Shown piece by piece: positions 34,051 to 46,801 of a stretch of 64,000 nt of DNA. Each line of letters opens with the position of its first letter. The stretch's first letter is position 1. The position numbers were made by a program, and so were the translations under genes. The notes under the pieces are model-generated. The model did no database searches and was not told the DNA's origin. It saw only the letters and a program-made list of their open reading frames with translations. Origin of the DNA: Laccaria trichodermophora (taxonomy: Eukaryota; Basidiomycota; Agaricomycetes; Agaricales; Hydnangiaceae); NCBI GenBank assembly GCA_018417955.1, contig JACTVC010000051.1:62001-126000 (forward strand), read 5' to 3'.

Positions 34051-35146
34051 TTAGAATTATATTTTATTGAAAGCTTCACTCTGCATTGCTCTACGTACGA
34101 GACACGCCTCCAACATGCCTCACTGACATGTCTTGTATGTGTGTCCCAACTAGGTATTGGCATGTGCACATGGATTGGTTACCTTTTTGGGTCACTTGGA
34201 CTTTAAAAAAGTTCATCGGTTCAATCACGGTCAATCCCTCCCAGCCGTTATGGTAAGTATTCTGATCCGAAATCAGTATCTGACCATAATGGCTGGTGAC
34301 GAGCCTAAGTAGTGGGTTTTGTGGTGTGAGCTCGACTGAAAAGAAAATCATGTGCCAAATTTTCTCATCACGCTTTCATCCAGAAAGGTCATGTTTTCTA
34401 CTTATTCAACAGGCGCGTCAGGTACGACGCCCCCAACCTTTTGTCGCCAATTCAACATCCCCAACAGCCGCCGACGTGATGGCGCCCGTTCCGTAACTTG
34501 TGCTTGTTTTCTTACCCACGACATACAAAAGAATTTACGGCTTTTTTCCTCTGTTAGTATCGCCACTCTCGTGGCCAACGATGACTCCCCATCCCACGTC
34601 ATCGACCTGAACAAAAGCGCCAACTCAACCTCAGCAGACGGCAAGATAAAGAAACACAAGCACCTTATGCACAAGGGGAAGAACAAAACCGCTTCTATTG
34701 TTCATCCCTAAACAAAAGCGCCAACTCAACCTCAGTAGACGGCAAGAAGCACAAGCACGTCATACTAAGGCCGTGAAAAGTGTTTTCGAGCTGAACGCTA
34801 CTGTTGTTGCCGGATCGGTGAACGAGATTGATGATTACGCACGTGAGGTTCAGGAGGACGCTGGTAAGAAAGCAGCCTGTTCGAATACTCCTGGAACTCT
34901 ATGCCAACTGGCTGTGAGGAGCTGGCCGAAGGCCAAGTGACAAGCAGCTGTAGCGTACAGTAATTCAATGTCTGTAACATTACTATGAGTACTTATAAAC
35001 AGAATTAACATAAAACAAAACCTAGCCAGCACTGAGTAAAAAGCAAATGATGTGACAATTACATGATGTGACAATTACATGAGAAGTGAAGAATTCTTAG
35101 TACGTCAGAGTAGGCCATAGCAGGCCATGTGGCTTGCCACGCTTAT
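34051..35146. other. non-coding stretch with a 96-bp tandem duplication
   Basis: 'caaaagcgccaactcaacct' occurs at about 34614 and 34710, followed each time by 'cag(c/t)agacggcaag'. No gene is supported. Confidence 0.4.
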
Positions 35147-35289
35147 GTGGAGTGAACTATTGCATGGGCAACTTCCAGGCATCTGTGCGCTCATTCGTGC
35201 CCAGGATCACCCAGCAAGAAAACATGAAAAAGAACCCAGAAATTTAAATGGCTAAGTTATGCTCAAAGGTTCGCAAAAAATTACAAATT
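35147..35289 (+). repeat. direct repeat D, copy 2
   Basis: Same sequence as 33128-33272 with only a few changes (for example 'gcatgggcaactt' versus 'gcacaggcaactt'). Confidence 0.85.
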
Positions 35290-35589
35290 TGACTATATCT
35301 CAGTCATTGACAGCCCAAAAATCACATGGGGCTCATTTCCAAGGTCGCAGGTGTTTAGAGGTGTACCCTCATCCATATCCGCAAATAGCCTTGTGTAGGT
35401 ATGGCATACCCATGCAATAGGTAAATGTGGAGCTTATACAAATTTATGAAACAACGTGCACCAGAGTGATCTCCTCCTTTCAGGGAGATGCTTTGTGAAA
35501 TAAAACTAAAGTACAAAAATCCTCATGGTTTTCAATTAAATAATGGGCCATGGGTATGCTAAGTAGCATTTGATAGAATCTAATTAAAT

Positions 35590-36147
35590 AATCTCTAAAG
35601 CGTCGAAGCCAAGTCAACTGAGGACTTTGAGGAAGGGCCATTTAAATTGTTATGAACATTTTACTATTTTAACGGAGTCTATTTCAACAGTGTTTAAGTA
35701 GTAGGTCCTACTAGAAGATAATTCAAATCACTAAGTCAGAATTTAAATCAGTACATCAATTCGAAAAGAATTTAAATCAGTACGTCAATTAGAAGAGAAT
35801 TTAAATCATGTTAAAATGGAATGCGAGGTTGGAGGTATCTATTTAAACATCGAGAGGATCACCATTCTTGTCGACCGGATTGTTGTCCTGGTCAAAGTAG
35901 CTGTCAGTGACCGGGTTGTGCCAAAACCAACTACCCCTGGATAGGGAACTTTAAATCGTATTTCAAGTCGTCTCAAACTTCTCTCTTTAAATAATATTTC
36001 AAGTCTTCTGAATTGAATCTTTTTGAGGAACCTTTTAAATTACATTTAATTGGCATCCTAGATACGTAGTAGTTTTGACCGTCTACTGTTTCAAATAGTA
36101 TTTAAATTAAATGCTACTAACCATACCTATGCTCCATAATTTAAATG
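35590..36147. repeat. AT-rich region with dispersed TTTAAAT motifs
   Basis: About ten copies of TTTAAAT or ATTTAAAT, some in a local tandem of about 24-33 bp ('agaatttaaatcagtac' at 35740-35810). It lies directly upstream of the membrane-protein gene at 36148. No coding is seen. Confidence 0.6.
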
Positions 36148-37138
36148 AAATCCATGAGGTTACGGGCTTTCGCTGCCCTCAACGGGATATTATATTTTCT
36201 GTGGTGGAACAAACCTCTCGACGTCAAGTGTTGTGTGCCAGTTTTTTTGCTGAACAAAGATTGCAAGCCTGTAGAGATTCCCCCGTTTGAGCCGAAGAGT
36301 AAGTTATTCATTTTATAGAATTAAAAATGAACTTATAGAATATACTAGGGTGGGCCTGGGGATCCTTTGGCATGTTTCCGTCTGCTGAAAGATGGTTTTT
36401 CAAATCTTCTGGCCCAGAGGAATCTACAGGTTCGTGTTGCTCTGTCAGCAGCTTTGATCTGCGATTTTAAGCACACAGCGGTTTCTTTACTCATGGCAGC
36501 TCATGAAACCGCCAAGGTTCCTCACTCCATCCCTAAGAGTAAGTACATATCCAGTGGTCTGTTGGAAATAAATTGAAATGATATTAACAGTGGGCATCGT
36601 CACACTTGCCACCACCTGTGCATTACGAGTGATAAGTGTTTTGTTGAAGCTCTTCCACCTTCCAATCAAGGCGATGGCGGTTTTTGTCTCCAGGCTCGGA
36701 GATCTCCTGGGTTGCGATATGGTCGATGGGGATTCCCTTCGGGTCCCAACATTTTACGCGCCTCCCATTGATGACCGTGGAGAGATTGGGGTCTTGATAA
36801 TGACCATGATCATTGGTTCGCTCTTCAGAGGCATCCATTGCGCTGGCTGGAATTTTCCCTTCCCCTCTCACACAGAGCTGATTATCTGGCGTGTATCCTT
36901 TTTAATCATTGTCATTATTCCGTGCACTTTTGTGCCTATATTTGTGGCAGTGTTCATGAATAGCATGGATACCATTGACAAAATCTATTTCCCCTGGTTC
37001 ATCCTTTGTTTCTTTGGCATCGTGTTCTATGTTCTCGCACGGCTCACCCTCTTTGTCGAAGCTTTAACTGCCCTGAGGCACCTTCCCCCAGGGGCATACG
37101 CTGTAGTCGAGTGGACTGCCCTCTTACTCCGTATGTGA
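36148..37138 (+). CDS. multi-pass membrane protein, conserved Agaricomycete family, probably N-terminally short
   Basis: Exon 1 (36148-36298) encodes 'AALNGILYFLWWNKPLDVK', a motif I recall as the mid-protein signature of a large Agaricomycete membrane family. Exon 2 (about 36355-36538) and exon 3 (about 36592-37138) follow with GTAAGT donors in phase 1. Exon 3 has several hydrophobic segments: 'MTMIIGSLFRGIHCAGWNF' (start of one), 'VSFLIIVIIPCTFVPIFVAV' and 'FILCFFGIVFYVLARLTLFV'. It ends 'LRHLPPGAYAVVEWTALL', the family's usual C-terminus, then TGA. Full members have a longer N-terminal part before the WWNKPL motif; none is visible in the AT-rich upstream DNA. This copy is therefore either truncated or its first exons lie further away. 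The frame of exon 2 is the least certain part. Function unknown. Confidence 0.5.
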
Positions 37139-40100
37139 CCATAGTAGGGCCTGGACAGCAGATTATCCAATTTTTATGTGTGGGGAGAGTTTCTGTACGA
37201 TCCTCCTGATTGACTTATTACTTCCTGGACGTACGACTCCCACAACGCTTTGCTTGGTATTTTTTGTTTGGCAGATACTTGAAAATCTGCTGGTTGGAGT
37301 AAGCTGCATTACACAGGTGACCACTCGACGATAAGCGAAGCATTGTTCCACTCTCTTTGTCTACAGGGCTCATGCACACCGCTGGGTCTCCGAGTTGCTT
37401 GGAAATAGAAATTACGGGGGATTGGAAGGGCCACCTGGTGACGGGGTTCAGCAAGGACTAGTATGAACTGCAGAAACGGCAAGAAGAAGGGGCGACATTG
37501 AGGTAGATGATAAGATGAGAGGAAAAAGAGGGTGGATGGAGCGCAAGTCGGACTATCCAACCAAAAACAGTGTATCACGCCGTATGGGCGTAATGCATAT
37601 CAAATTTGAGTCCGTTATTCAATGGGGGGAATGCCTGGCTCTATGCAACCCAATAAGAAGCAGTGGAACGATGTTAAATGAACTTTGTAGCCATTCTAAG
37701 AGTATATCAGGCGAATTCTATCCCTGTCAATATCACCTTTCTGGTCCTCACACGGCAGTGGGGTCCCGTTTGGATAGTCCAAGCAGATTGTGAAGAGAAT
37801 GATCGATTATTAGTGACCAGAGATGGATTTCCTTGATTTCCTAGGGTAGAAGCGACACCTCATAAAACATCCACTTGCAAACAGGAACAGAGCATGTGGA
37901 AAAGGGGGCAACTGATCTCGTAACTCAAGCTTGAGGCCCAATTGAGGCCTTGAGGCTTGAGGATTGAAGTTTCCTATCCGAAGAATGGCGTTGTTTGTAT
38001 CATTTTATGTAAGAAACTCCTGTATAGAGGCTCCTTGGTCGACGGTTCATGAAGGCACCACAACGAAGAAGATGTGACAACAGAAAGGGATTTGAACGAG
38101 ACGTACGCGACCAAGACGCGACGGTCACCCCGTCACGTTCAGTTGTGGCCGCACGTGGAGCTCAGCGGCGTTTTCCGAGGGAGCCCCGTTACGGTGTTAC
38201 CATCGCTCTCATTTTGGGGTGAAGACACAAGAGGCGTTGCCTTCACGTTTCAACCTCAACACTAAGCTCCAACGTACCTTCATTGCAGCCCCTTATTTTT
38301 ATGGACTGACTGGTCGATTAGGGATGCCCGATCAACACTTTGGATTCGTTGGGGAAGGGACGGCGGGATTTGTTTGCCCATGAATAGTGTGGACGTCTGG
38401 ACAGACGGAAAATGTCTTTACCAACACCACTACGAGGGGGCGAATGAAAAAGGGCCGGGGTTCAGAACTGGAGACCTCCACCACAGCTTTCCGCTTTTCC
38501 CAGCACAAACCACAATTATTTCGTCACCCCACATGGCCGCTTGCTCTCAGGCCGTGTTTCAGGGGATCCCTGTTCTTATCGTTCTCGGTGTTTTATGGGT
38601 CGGGAGCCGAAAATTGGAAGGCTGTCTTCGAACATCGAAGAGCCTCTTCCTCCAAAACAGCGGAAAGCTGCAAGTCATTTAACGGCCAACTTAGGGCGGC
38701 AAATCCACCACTGCGCACTTTGGAGTTTGCCACGTCATCCTCAACGTACGCCGACCTCACTACGACCTTGTAACCTGCATGATCGGGGTATTCAAGTTGT
38801 CTTGTGCGTGGCGATAGGTGGCAGTCGGATTCAAATCCATCACCCCTTTGATGCATCCTCCTCCTTGCGATTGTTACGGTCGCCTATCTCAATCCAAACT
38901 TTTATCCGCCATTCTTCCCAACAAACTGAATCTTCTGTCTCCCCTCTCATCGTCTTCCTGTCTCCTCTTCGCTTTTCACATTTATAAAAATCGACAGCTA
39001 GCACTCAGCCGAACCTTGGATGATGTTTTTGACTCGTAACGAGGAAGAAACAATACCCTCTTTGGAGGCCTCAAACCCCGAAACACGCGCGTTACCTCCT
39101 CATACTTTTACTTCGCTCTTTGTCCATGAAAAGCCTGACTCAGGCTGGTGCGTCGTCCTCTGTATTTGTCCCTCCCAAGTATCAACAACCGCTGCTTCCG
39201 GCACAACTTACCCGCATTTCTCTCAACCTATCTCCACCCGTCGTCAAGTTTGAGTTACAAGCTCCACCCCCTCGTCCCGCTTATTGAACGACAACCCCCC
39301 CAGCTGTCGATAAAGATTTCCACCCCATTCCTCATATGGCCGGTCATTTTGTGTCTTATTCGCTTCGGTTGGTGGGAAGCCGTGCTTCTGAAGCGATTCG
39401 AAAGTGCGGTGGCCGCGACCAGGACAAGAGGCGGTTCGGGACGAAGAGTGGCTCTTTGCGAAATGGTGGGGATGTAAACGGTCAACTTAGGGGGCAATCA
39501 GGGCGTAGTAGGCTCTAGTTGCTTAAACGTGATGGATGCGTTTGGAGCCCGCAGCGCCATTCACCGCAGACGCTTTTTGTGATGTTGGAACACGCCTGTT
39601 GGGGGGTGGGGGATGTATTGACGTTCTACGGTTCTCCATGTGTCCGGCATCGTTTGTGACGTTGATGTTCCGTTTCTGACCCCATCTTTCCATCAACATT
39701 CTCGCCTCCCCTCTTCGCGTTTTCTCTAGTCGCCTCCCTCCCTCTTCATTATCTTTCGTGGATTGACTGCCTCTCAGGCTTACGCAGGCACCTTCTCATC
39801 CGCATTCCCACACATCCTCAGCTGCCTAAAAATGAGTTTTATTTCCCAATCCAAAGCCGCGTTAGCCTAGGGGTCGAGCACGGAGGTTTTTGAGGCTTCG
39901 CGAAGCGGTGGCGGGGTCGTCTTTGGAGTCAGATGGTCATAGGCGACGAGAGGGCAAGGTCGCAAGCTCATTTGTGTCGGGTTAGATGTTGTTGAGGAGG
40001 AGGCTGATCATCCCCTTGGGATCAGGATCGCGTTCGCTGCTCACCGTTACAGCCACCAGTACCACAATCCTCCGCTTCATCATCGCGCCCACCCTTGTTC

Positions 40101-41760
40101 ATCTTCCTACATCCACGTCGTGTGCCGACTCACCTGCGGCTGCTCCCTTGGCTTCCCACTCCGTTCATTTTCCCCTTGTGCCGCTCATAAAACTTTCCAC
40201 CCTGGGCAGCATTGACAACCCCTGTATTGGTCTTCTGCATCGTTTCCAAAGCAACTTGTCTTTCTTAATAGACTCAAGCCAATCTCCCTCCCTTTTGCTG
40301 TTGTTGCCGGGGCTCCGAGAACCGGGGGCCATCTGGATCTTAGCAGGTTGCTTGTGATTTTCGTGTCGTTGGCTCTGACTGGTCCACCTTTGGGAGATGT
40401 GATGCGATTGAAGGTGGAGCAGGGAGATGGCATGTTCGGGCGGAGCGTGGGTCTCGCGGATGGGTCAAGGTGCTGAATAAACGTGAGGTGTGAGAGGGAC
40501 GTGGGAGGAGCTTCCTGCTCGTTGTGATCCTTCAGATAAATCTATTTGAGGTTCAATTTCTGCTCTTCTTTCCTAAGTCATCGGAAGTTATATTCTTTCT
40601 CCACAGGCGCTATTCAACCATGGAAGACAGGGAACATTCACATCCAAGTTGAACAGGAGGTGCTTGCGACGTGTAAGATTGGTGGTGCCGCTAAGGACTG
40701 GAATGTTTCGTTCTTGGTTGTGATCACGGACGATCGAAGGTACGGTATTCATCCCTCACAGCTCCTCTTTCAATCCGCAGTTTGACTCCCCAGTTGAAGA
40801 GGATGCGGAGTGGGGAGGTGTTCGTGAGGTGTATACCCTCCACAATCATGCCGAAATGTTCGTTCCTCAAAGTTGTGACCATACTACTTGATTGAAGGCA
40901 CGGTGTCCGCTCCTCCTCCTTTTTCCTCCCCTCTCCCCCTTTCATTGGAAGTTTAAGGCTTCTCTGCAGGCAGCTACGATCCATCTCTGGAGGGGCAGCG
41001 AGGCATCGCTGCCCTATCTTTGTCATGCACTGGAGTCGTGTTCGGAGTTCGTTACTACTCTTTACCTATCATCGTCAGTACTCACTTCTTTCTAAATGCA
41101 ACTTGTACTTCCCAACATACCACTTCTACGCCCCTACTTTGCCGGAATATGTTTCGTGCCAGCTCACCAGATAATGAGAACGGGAAATTATAATTTCAGG
41201 AAACTGACTGAAGTTTGCGAAAACAGTTGCAACAACTGACCAAAAACTACTCACACCTGAAACAAGGGACGATCGGACACCTAAGCGAAGAGATTGACAG
41301 ATGCAAGGACAAATTAATCATTTTTGACTATTGTTTGTTGATAAGACGGACTCATTATAAGATTTTTAGTCCGACAACCAATTCCGCAGAGGGCCGAATC
41401 TTATTGTCGCATTTTTAAATTTCCATCAAAATTTATTATAATTGTGTTTTGATCCTTCGAAAAGTTGACAAATCTTAGGACAAACAAAAAATATGTAGCC
41501 TAATATATCATACTTTCATAGCTTCTTACAGGTACAAAATCCGTATATAGAACATATTATTGAACAATTTCAAAATCCGTATTGAAGCCATACTTGGAAA
41601 ATGGTCCGCGTAAATATACAACAACATATATATAATCTGACATCAAATCTGTCAAAAAGACGAAGCAAATGTCAGATTTGGAGTATTTCCAGGAAACGAA
41701 GCGAATATCCCGGTGAAAGGGCCACTCACGGGATAATCAAAGTTACTCATGGGGTGAACT
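37139..41760. other. 4.6 kb without a supportable gene
   Basis: Only short, unconserved frames are seen on both strands. The stretch 40546-40790 has a frame with 'AKDWNVSFLVVITDDRRYG' that looks protein-like but lacks a convincing context. 41200-41700 is AT-rich. No repeats longer than about 20 bp were noticed. Confidence 0.4.
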
Positions 41761-43341
41761 CTATTTAGAGAATCGGACTGTTATTATGAACTGACCAACC
41801 AACAAGGTCACAACCAGTGCGACAGCCTGCCATAATTTCAAGGAGTTAGATGCGGCATGGTGAGGTTGGGCTTGGACCTGGACCGGTGGGATCACATTCT
41901 CAACCTAGGAGGGAAAACTCTTATTCGAACTTGTCATGAATTACAATAGCGCTCAAAGTACTTTACCTTAGCAGGTTCCCAAACCTTGATGGCAGCACCG
42001 TTTGAGTCCGAGGAGCCTGTGATGATAAGGTATCCATCTGAAGAGGAATATGTCTATTCAGCAAATGAGAAGTCTTGAGAATGATACAACCGATGGAAGG
42101 AAGTTACCGTAACAATCTGCACTAGTGTTCCAACTTGTAAGAGCTATCAGCTTTAGAATAGGTCTAAAGGAAATTAAAATACCTTGTCCATGTGGAAGAA
42201 CCGTAAGTAGACCTACGCAGGAGTCGTAGACCCGAGCAGACCCATTATCTCCACCAACAACTATGAGAGACCCTTGAAGCGCAGAAGAAACGAGAAGTGG
42301 GACATTGCGACGAATGGGATGGGTGAATGATCGCAGTGGTTGGCCTGGAGGCAGTGAGTATATGTCGATTCCGTTGACGAGATTTGTCACTATCAGTAAC
42401 TGGTTGTCCGCTGCCATCGTCGCATGGCCACTGGCGTGCGCCCATCAAATCAAGAATTATGGTATGTTGTGCCTACGCACATTCGAGTCGGTAACTGGTA
42501 TGACCACAACATAGTCCAAGGCGAGACCTGATATGCAACTCTACAGAGCGAAGACAGAAATGAGCTTGGAAAGAAGGCGCCGGACTTACAGGCCACCTAC
42601 ACTTCGTGCGACTCCAAATAAGTGACAAGCACACTTGAGCCCTGATCAAAAAAGGAAACGCTCCTAGCGATAGCTTCCCGTGGACTCGTCGCAATGATGT
42701 TGGAGAGTTGTCCTAATCTCCCCAATTTAGTAGCGTTCAATGAATGGTTTCAGAAGCTCACCGTTCGAATCAATCGTCCACAATTTCAGACAGCCGTCTC
42801 CAACGGTAGCGATTTGTTTGCTCCCCAAGCTGAAATCGATGTCCTCGACAGGTCCAACATGAGCGGCTGCAGAGGCAGCAAGATCGTAATGATTCTATAG
42901 TGTAGAGTTAGTGAAGGCGGATGAGAAAGGCGGCAGGGCTTACTTTCGTTGGCGCCTGGCAATAAACCGACAAAGTACCGTCAGCGCAGCCAAAAGCAAA
43001 GCTTGAAATTGGATCGAGCGATGTGGGCATCCAAGCTGAAGCGGAAATGGAGCCGTTGAATAAGACGGAGATGACCTGGAATTCGATCCCTTGGACCAAG
43101 TCCCAAACTATAACGAGACAATCATCGCCTGCGTAAAAAAAATTAGATTGGATACGCTGCTAAGATCGACGCAAGCTCACCTCCGCTGAGAAGCCTTGAG
43201 CCATCTTGGCTTATTTGGAGGGTATTGATCGCATTAGTGTGGCGAGTGAGTGTTTGCTTGCACTTAAACTAAGATCGTATGAGAACGGCCATTGCGATGC
43301 ATGCTCTGAGTACTTACCGTAGGGATGGTGATTGAGTTCAT
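41761..43341 (-). CDS. WD40-repeat protein with a C-terminal membrane anchor, ten exons (paralogue A)
   Basis: The complete gene can be read from ATG at 43339-43341 to TAG at 41761-41763. Exons (minus): 43341-43318, 43268-43181, 43128-42944, 42894-42762, 42712-42601, 42540-42481, 42430-42183, about 42142-42107, one of 71 nt near 42035-41965, and 41904-41761. Every junction keeps phase, giving 1,101 nt or 366 residues. WD-type repeats are visible: 'LTRHTNAINTLQISQDGSRL' then 'DDCLVIVWDL', later 'FAFGCADGTLSVY', 'VGDGCLKLWT' and 'GAAIKVWEP'. After a Pro/Gln linker the C-terminus is a single membrane segment ('LWQAVALVVTLLVGQFIITV'). WD40 propellers are protein-docking platforms; the tail would hold this one on a membrane. 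The exon lengths 24, 88, 185, 133, 112 and 60 are identical to those of the gene at 61374. A CACGTG hairpin lies about 270 bp upstream. No lesion was seen. Confidence 0.85.
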
Positions 43342-43610
43342 CGTAGGAAGGCATAGAAGATACCTATCATCCCGTCAGTTATAGACCACAAAGAACAAAA
43401 AAGGTGGCCAATTGTCTCCTGTTCCTCATTCCTGCATTCCGACTATCTCTCTTTTTGTTTTTTACGATTCTCTTTCTTTTTGTTCTCTATTTCGTTTCCT
43501 ACGCCTACTTCTTACAGCTAAGGTAAAGTTCTACTATGAATGTATCTATGATGAGTGGGAGTGAGCGGGAGAGTGTGTTTGTGTGGTTTGGCGTCTATTG
43601 GCTTGAGTGA

Positions 43611-43665
43611 CTTTAGGGGAGCCTTACAAGGATCACGTGAAAAGATGTGAGGCTGCCCTAAAGTA
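43611..43665. promoter_or_regulatory. inverted-repeat motif around CACGTG upstream of WD40 gene A
   Basis: Arms CTTTAGGGGAGCC and GGCTGCCCTAAAG (12 of 13 bases match) flank CACGTG at 43634-43639, an E-box (bHLH-type) site. The same design occurs upstream of paralogue B at 56544-56595. Possible promoter element; a tiny MITE is the alternative. Confidence 0.5.
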
Positions 43666-43718
43666 GCCGTTGTCAAAACCAACTCAGCGCGTTGCTGTTG
43701 CTTCTTTTCCTCCCACAA

Positions 43719-44280
43719 CTACTCACTCACCATGACACTGGGGAAACAATATATTCGTAGTACAGATGTAGTTTGAGAACGAATATACAATAGATGATCG
43801 ATGAGTGATTGACCGGTAATAGCCCGGTCAATCGTAATCGGCGAGCCTGAAGTCCCACAGGAGTGAGTAATTGTTCCGTGGCTGGTCGATGTCAATGTTG
43901 ACGTTTCCAGGGTGTGCTGTTGTCGTAGGCGTTGGTTGGCATAGGGGTTATTGACGCGTCGCGATGCTCTTACAATTGGTATGTTGCCCGCTTGGTTGGA
44001 ACTCAAGGGGAAACATTTTGACTCTTCAGTAGACAACACAATTGTTCGTATCCACTACAAATGCACTTCCGGCGGTGAGCCGCATCTCAACAAGAATCCG
44101 CTCAATCGCCAGTCCAAAGCCACATGGCGCCAGCCAAACGTAACTCTTCACCGCCTCGAGATGCACTACGCCCATATCCGCGAAGTGCAGTAGCTTCATC
44201 ACTCCTCCAACGTCGAGGTCCTTCCCTAAGCGCTGCACAGGCACTTTCGGTACTGGTGAGCTCTCCCTCCTTGTTGCCAT
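43719..44280 (-). other. possible gene piece, minus strand, unassigned
   Basis: A minus-strand frame ending near 44026 contains 'VKSYVWLAPCGFGLAIERIL', which looks like a membrane-protein segment; further frames continue to 43719. I could not link them or exclude that the stretch is only the upstream region of the plus-strand gene starting near 44309. Confidence 0.2.
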
Positions 44281-44308
44281 TGTTGAATCTTAAATAACGT
44301 TTTACGCA

Positions 44309-46663
44309 TAGTTTTCGGCTCCTGATGCCCCCAACCTGAACTTCGCCTCACCGCAAGCGCAATCAAATGTTCCAACGGGGCAGGTACGTTCAGGCCTCTG
44401 AAATGCCAAATTTGAACTACCATGTGGAACAGGCCCCTTCCTCCTCAAGTTTGGACGCTATTCCAGAAGCGCAGGCAGGTTTCGCTCTGGATCATTGGAC
44501 GGGCGTGACTGACTACCTGTCCTTAGTTCCCACATGAAAACTCAAACCCTGGAGCTCAATATCCAACCCCAGCTTTCCAGGGAACACGTGATCAAGAGGA
44601 GGAACAAGCTGTCGCTCTTATACTCCATGTGTGACATCATCAATGTCCTTGATGCTTTACTAACCGGTATCTAACAGTCGCAACCCAACCCTTTCCTCCA
44701 AGACGTCAATATGCATCAGGAACCGGGCACCGAATTAATCCCGCTCCAAGGAATATCGATGGTCGGGGATTCTCCCTTGGTTCGTCCCTGTGATCTTCGT
44801 CTTTGGTTTGCTAATTTGGTGCCAACAGCTGCAACCGGAAATACCTGTTCCTCGAAACTACAGCCATGCTTCAGGCTCACAAACAACTCCGCCAGGAAAT
44901 GCGACCACGACCACAATTTCTCACTTGGTTCGTCCTCCTAGTTATCTCTCTCCTATTCTATTTGCTCACTGGACGATGGGAATTAGCTTTCAGACCAAGA
45001 CGTGAACATGTCGGAAAACCCACTTGCTAATCCCAGGCCTATCACCGTAAGTCGCTTCTGCGTTGAAAATGATATATTGGCTTAGAGATTGTAGAACATC
45101 CCAATCAATGACCCTAGCCCTATCACAGTCAGTTAATTTCGTGTTTAAGATAATCCATCCGCTTAGAAATTGCAGAATAGCGAAAACATCCACCGCAACA
45201 TGGAAGGCACCTCTGACGATAACGGAACAGCTCGTCCACCCACCTCTGGCGCAACTGATGCTCCGTTGGACATTGGAACTTTTATGGCTTCGAGCGGGGT
45301 GAGTGTTGGCTAAGATCTTTGTACGCACATACTTAGACGGGCCACAGCTTTCATCGGAACTTACCTCACTTCTTCTGCGTGGCGTCGGAATAGCCGTGCA
45401 GGAAGGGGTGAAACAAGGGGTGAAAGAGGCTTTAGAGACAATAGCGTCACCATCAAAGGCAACACCATCAAAGAAATCACCCACTAAGAGACCCACTAAG
45501 AGGTCAGCCTCCCACCGAAACAGTGAACCAATGTCCCATGACGGAAGTTCTGAATCTTCCGCCGACGACGACGACTTCATCTCCGCAAGAAAGCCAACTG
45601 GTGAGAAGACTGATGAAGAGAAATCATTTCATGTAAGCGTCTATGGTATATGCATGACCAGATCCTGATGTCAGTATCGCTAGACCATCCTGACGGATTA
45701 TTTGAAGGCAAAGAGCCTCTGGAATACACATGCCAGTAAGACCGCAGACCGGTGCTTGGTCAACGACTTCGAAAACGACAACAACGACGGTCCCACCCTC
45801 GATGATCCTGTCTTTGACTGGTTTTCGAAGATGAGCAGCATGTGGAACGACCAGCTACTCTACCATATGGCGGTCGACATCATTCCAAAAATCAGAGACA
45901 CTGAAGATTTGACCTTCCCACACCAATTCAAGGACATCGGCTTTGTAAAGCGGGTCCTCATCACCAAACTCCGTCGCACGCGTTACAAGTATCAGAATTC
46001 GATCGCTCCAGCTCATGGAGATCCCGAAACCACCGAACAAAAACAGATAAGGGTTGAAGCTGAAAGGCTGGATGAAGAACGGGCAAACCGGCGGCGCACT
46101 CGCCGTTTAAATGTGAGCACTCTCGGTATCTTATCGTGGGTCGCTTCTCATCACCTTTCAGACCTTCAAACGGCATAAAGCCATCATTCAGGCCAGATCT
46201 CATGAAGATAAAAGCTTCTGGAGGCATGTCGAGGAAGTCCTAGTCGAACTCGGAAATGCAGGCATGAGTTCCGATGAAACAGACAAAGAAGACGACGGCC
46301 GTTCTTCCAAAGTTGTCCGCTGCGTTCCTAAGTTTTGGCTGGATGACCAAGTGTCACTGCTGTGGGACGCTGTTGAACGTTACGGGAAAGGCCTCAAGCG
46401 ACAGCGCCCTGGTAATGCACCAATCACACACCTTCGGGAGGCAAGTATGTTAGTCGATACAGCTTATACTAAACTCCCTCGGGCGGCTGCTGGGTTACCT
46501 ACAAACTACTACAACGACTTGTGGTGGAAGTCTCTGAGCAAATCAAGACAGCAGAAGCTCAAGGCAAAACCTCCAAAGGCGTTGCCATCCTTCGTAAGCG
46601 TTTAGTTTTCACACATATATCCTCCCTAATATTTTCTTATAGGACCATCTCCAGCGTAGTTGA
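44309..46663 (+). CDS. conserved Agaricomycete protein with a GMSSDE-type C-terminal region, many exons
   Basis: Small Pro/Gln/Ser-rich exons come first (44309-44381 'SAPDAPNLNFASPQAQ'; 44433-44474 'APSSSSLDAIPEAQ'; about 44528-44626; 44678-44780; 44829-44940). They lead into 45008-45046, 45095-45127, 45176-45298, 45348-45632, 45684-46112, 46162-46593 and 46643-46663 (TGA). All junctions from 45008 on keep phase 0. That part alone, starting at ATG 45008, gives 453 residues: a Lys/Ser/Pro-rich basic stretch, acidic 'SSESSADDDD', 'RTRYKYQN', 'NAGMSSDETDKEDD' and 'AAGLPTNYYNDLWWKSL'. The upstream exons join if an intron 44941-44991 is used ('QDVNMSENP' then echoes the earlier 'QDVNMHQEP'); otherwise ATG 45008 is the start. 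The exon after 44433 needs a GC-AG intron. I recall the C-terminal pattern from Agaricomycete proteins of unknown function. Charge suggests a nuclear protein. Confidence 0.6.
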
Positions 46664-46801
46664 TCTCCCTCCTTGTTATGGTGGAACTTCTTGTATAATA
46701 CGTACAGTAAACTCTGTACAATAAAGGTTTGAATGTGTGTTCGATAATGGACCGAGTGCACATTCAGAAATCCTGATTTTTACAGTAAGTCAACAACGGC
46801 C

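Noticed and set aside
38074..40433. Assorted frames of 60-150 codons on both strands as genes
   Set aside because: No continuity by splicing, no recognisable motif and similar frame lengths on both strands; consistent with chance.
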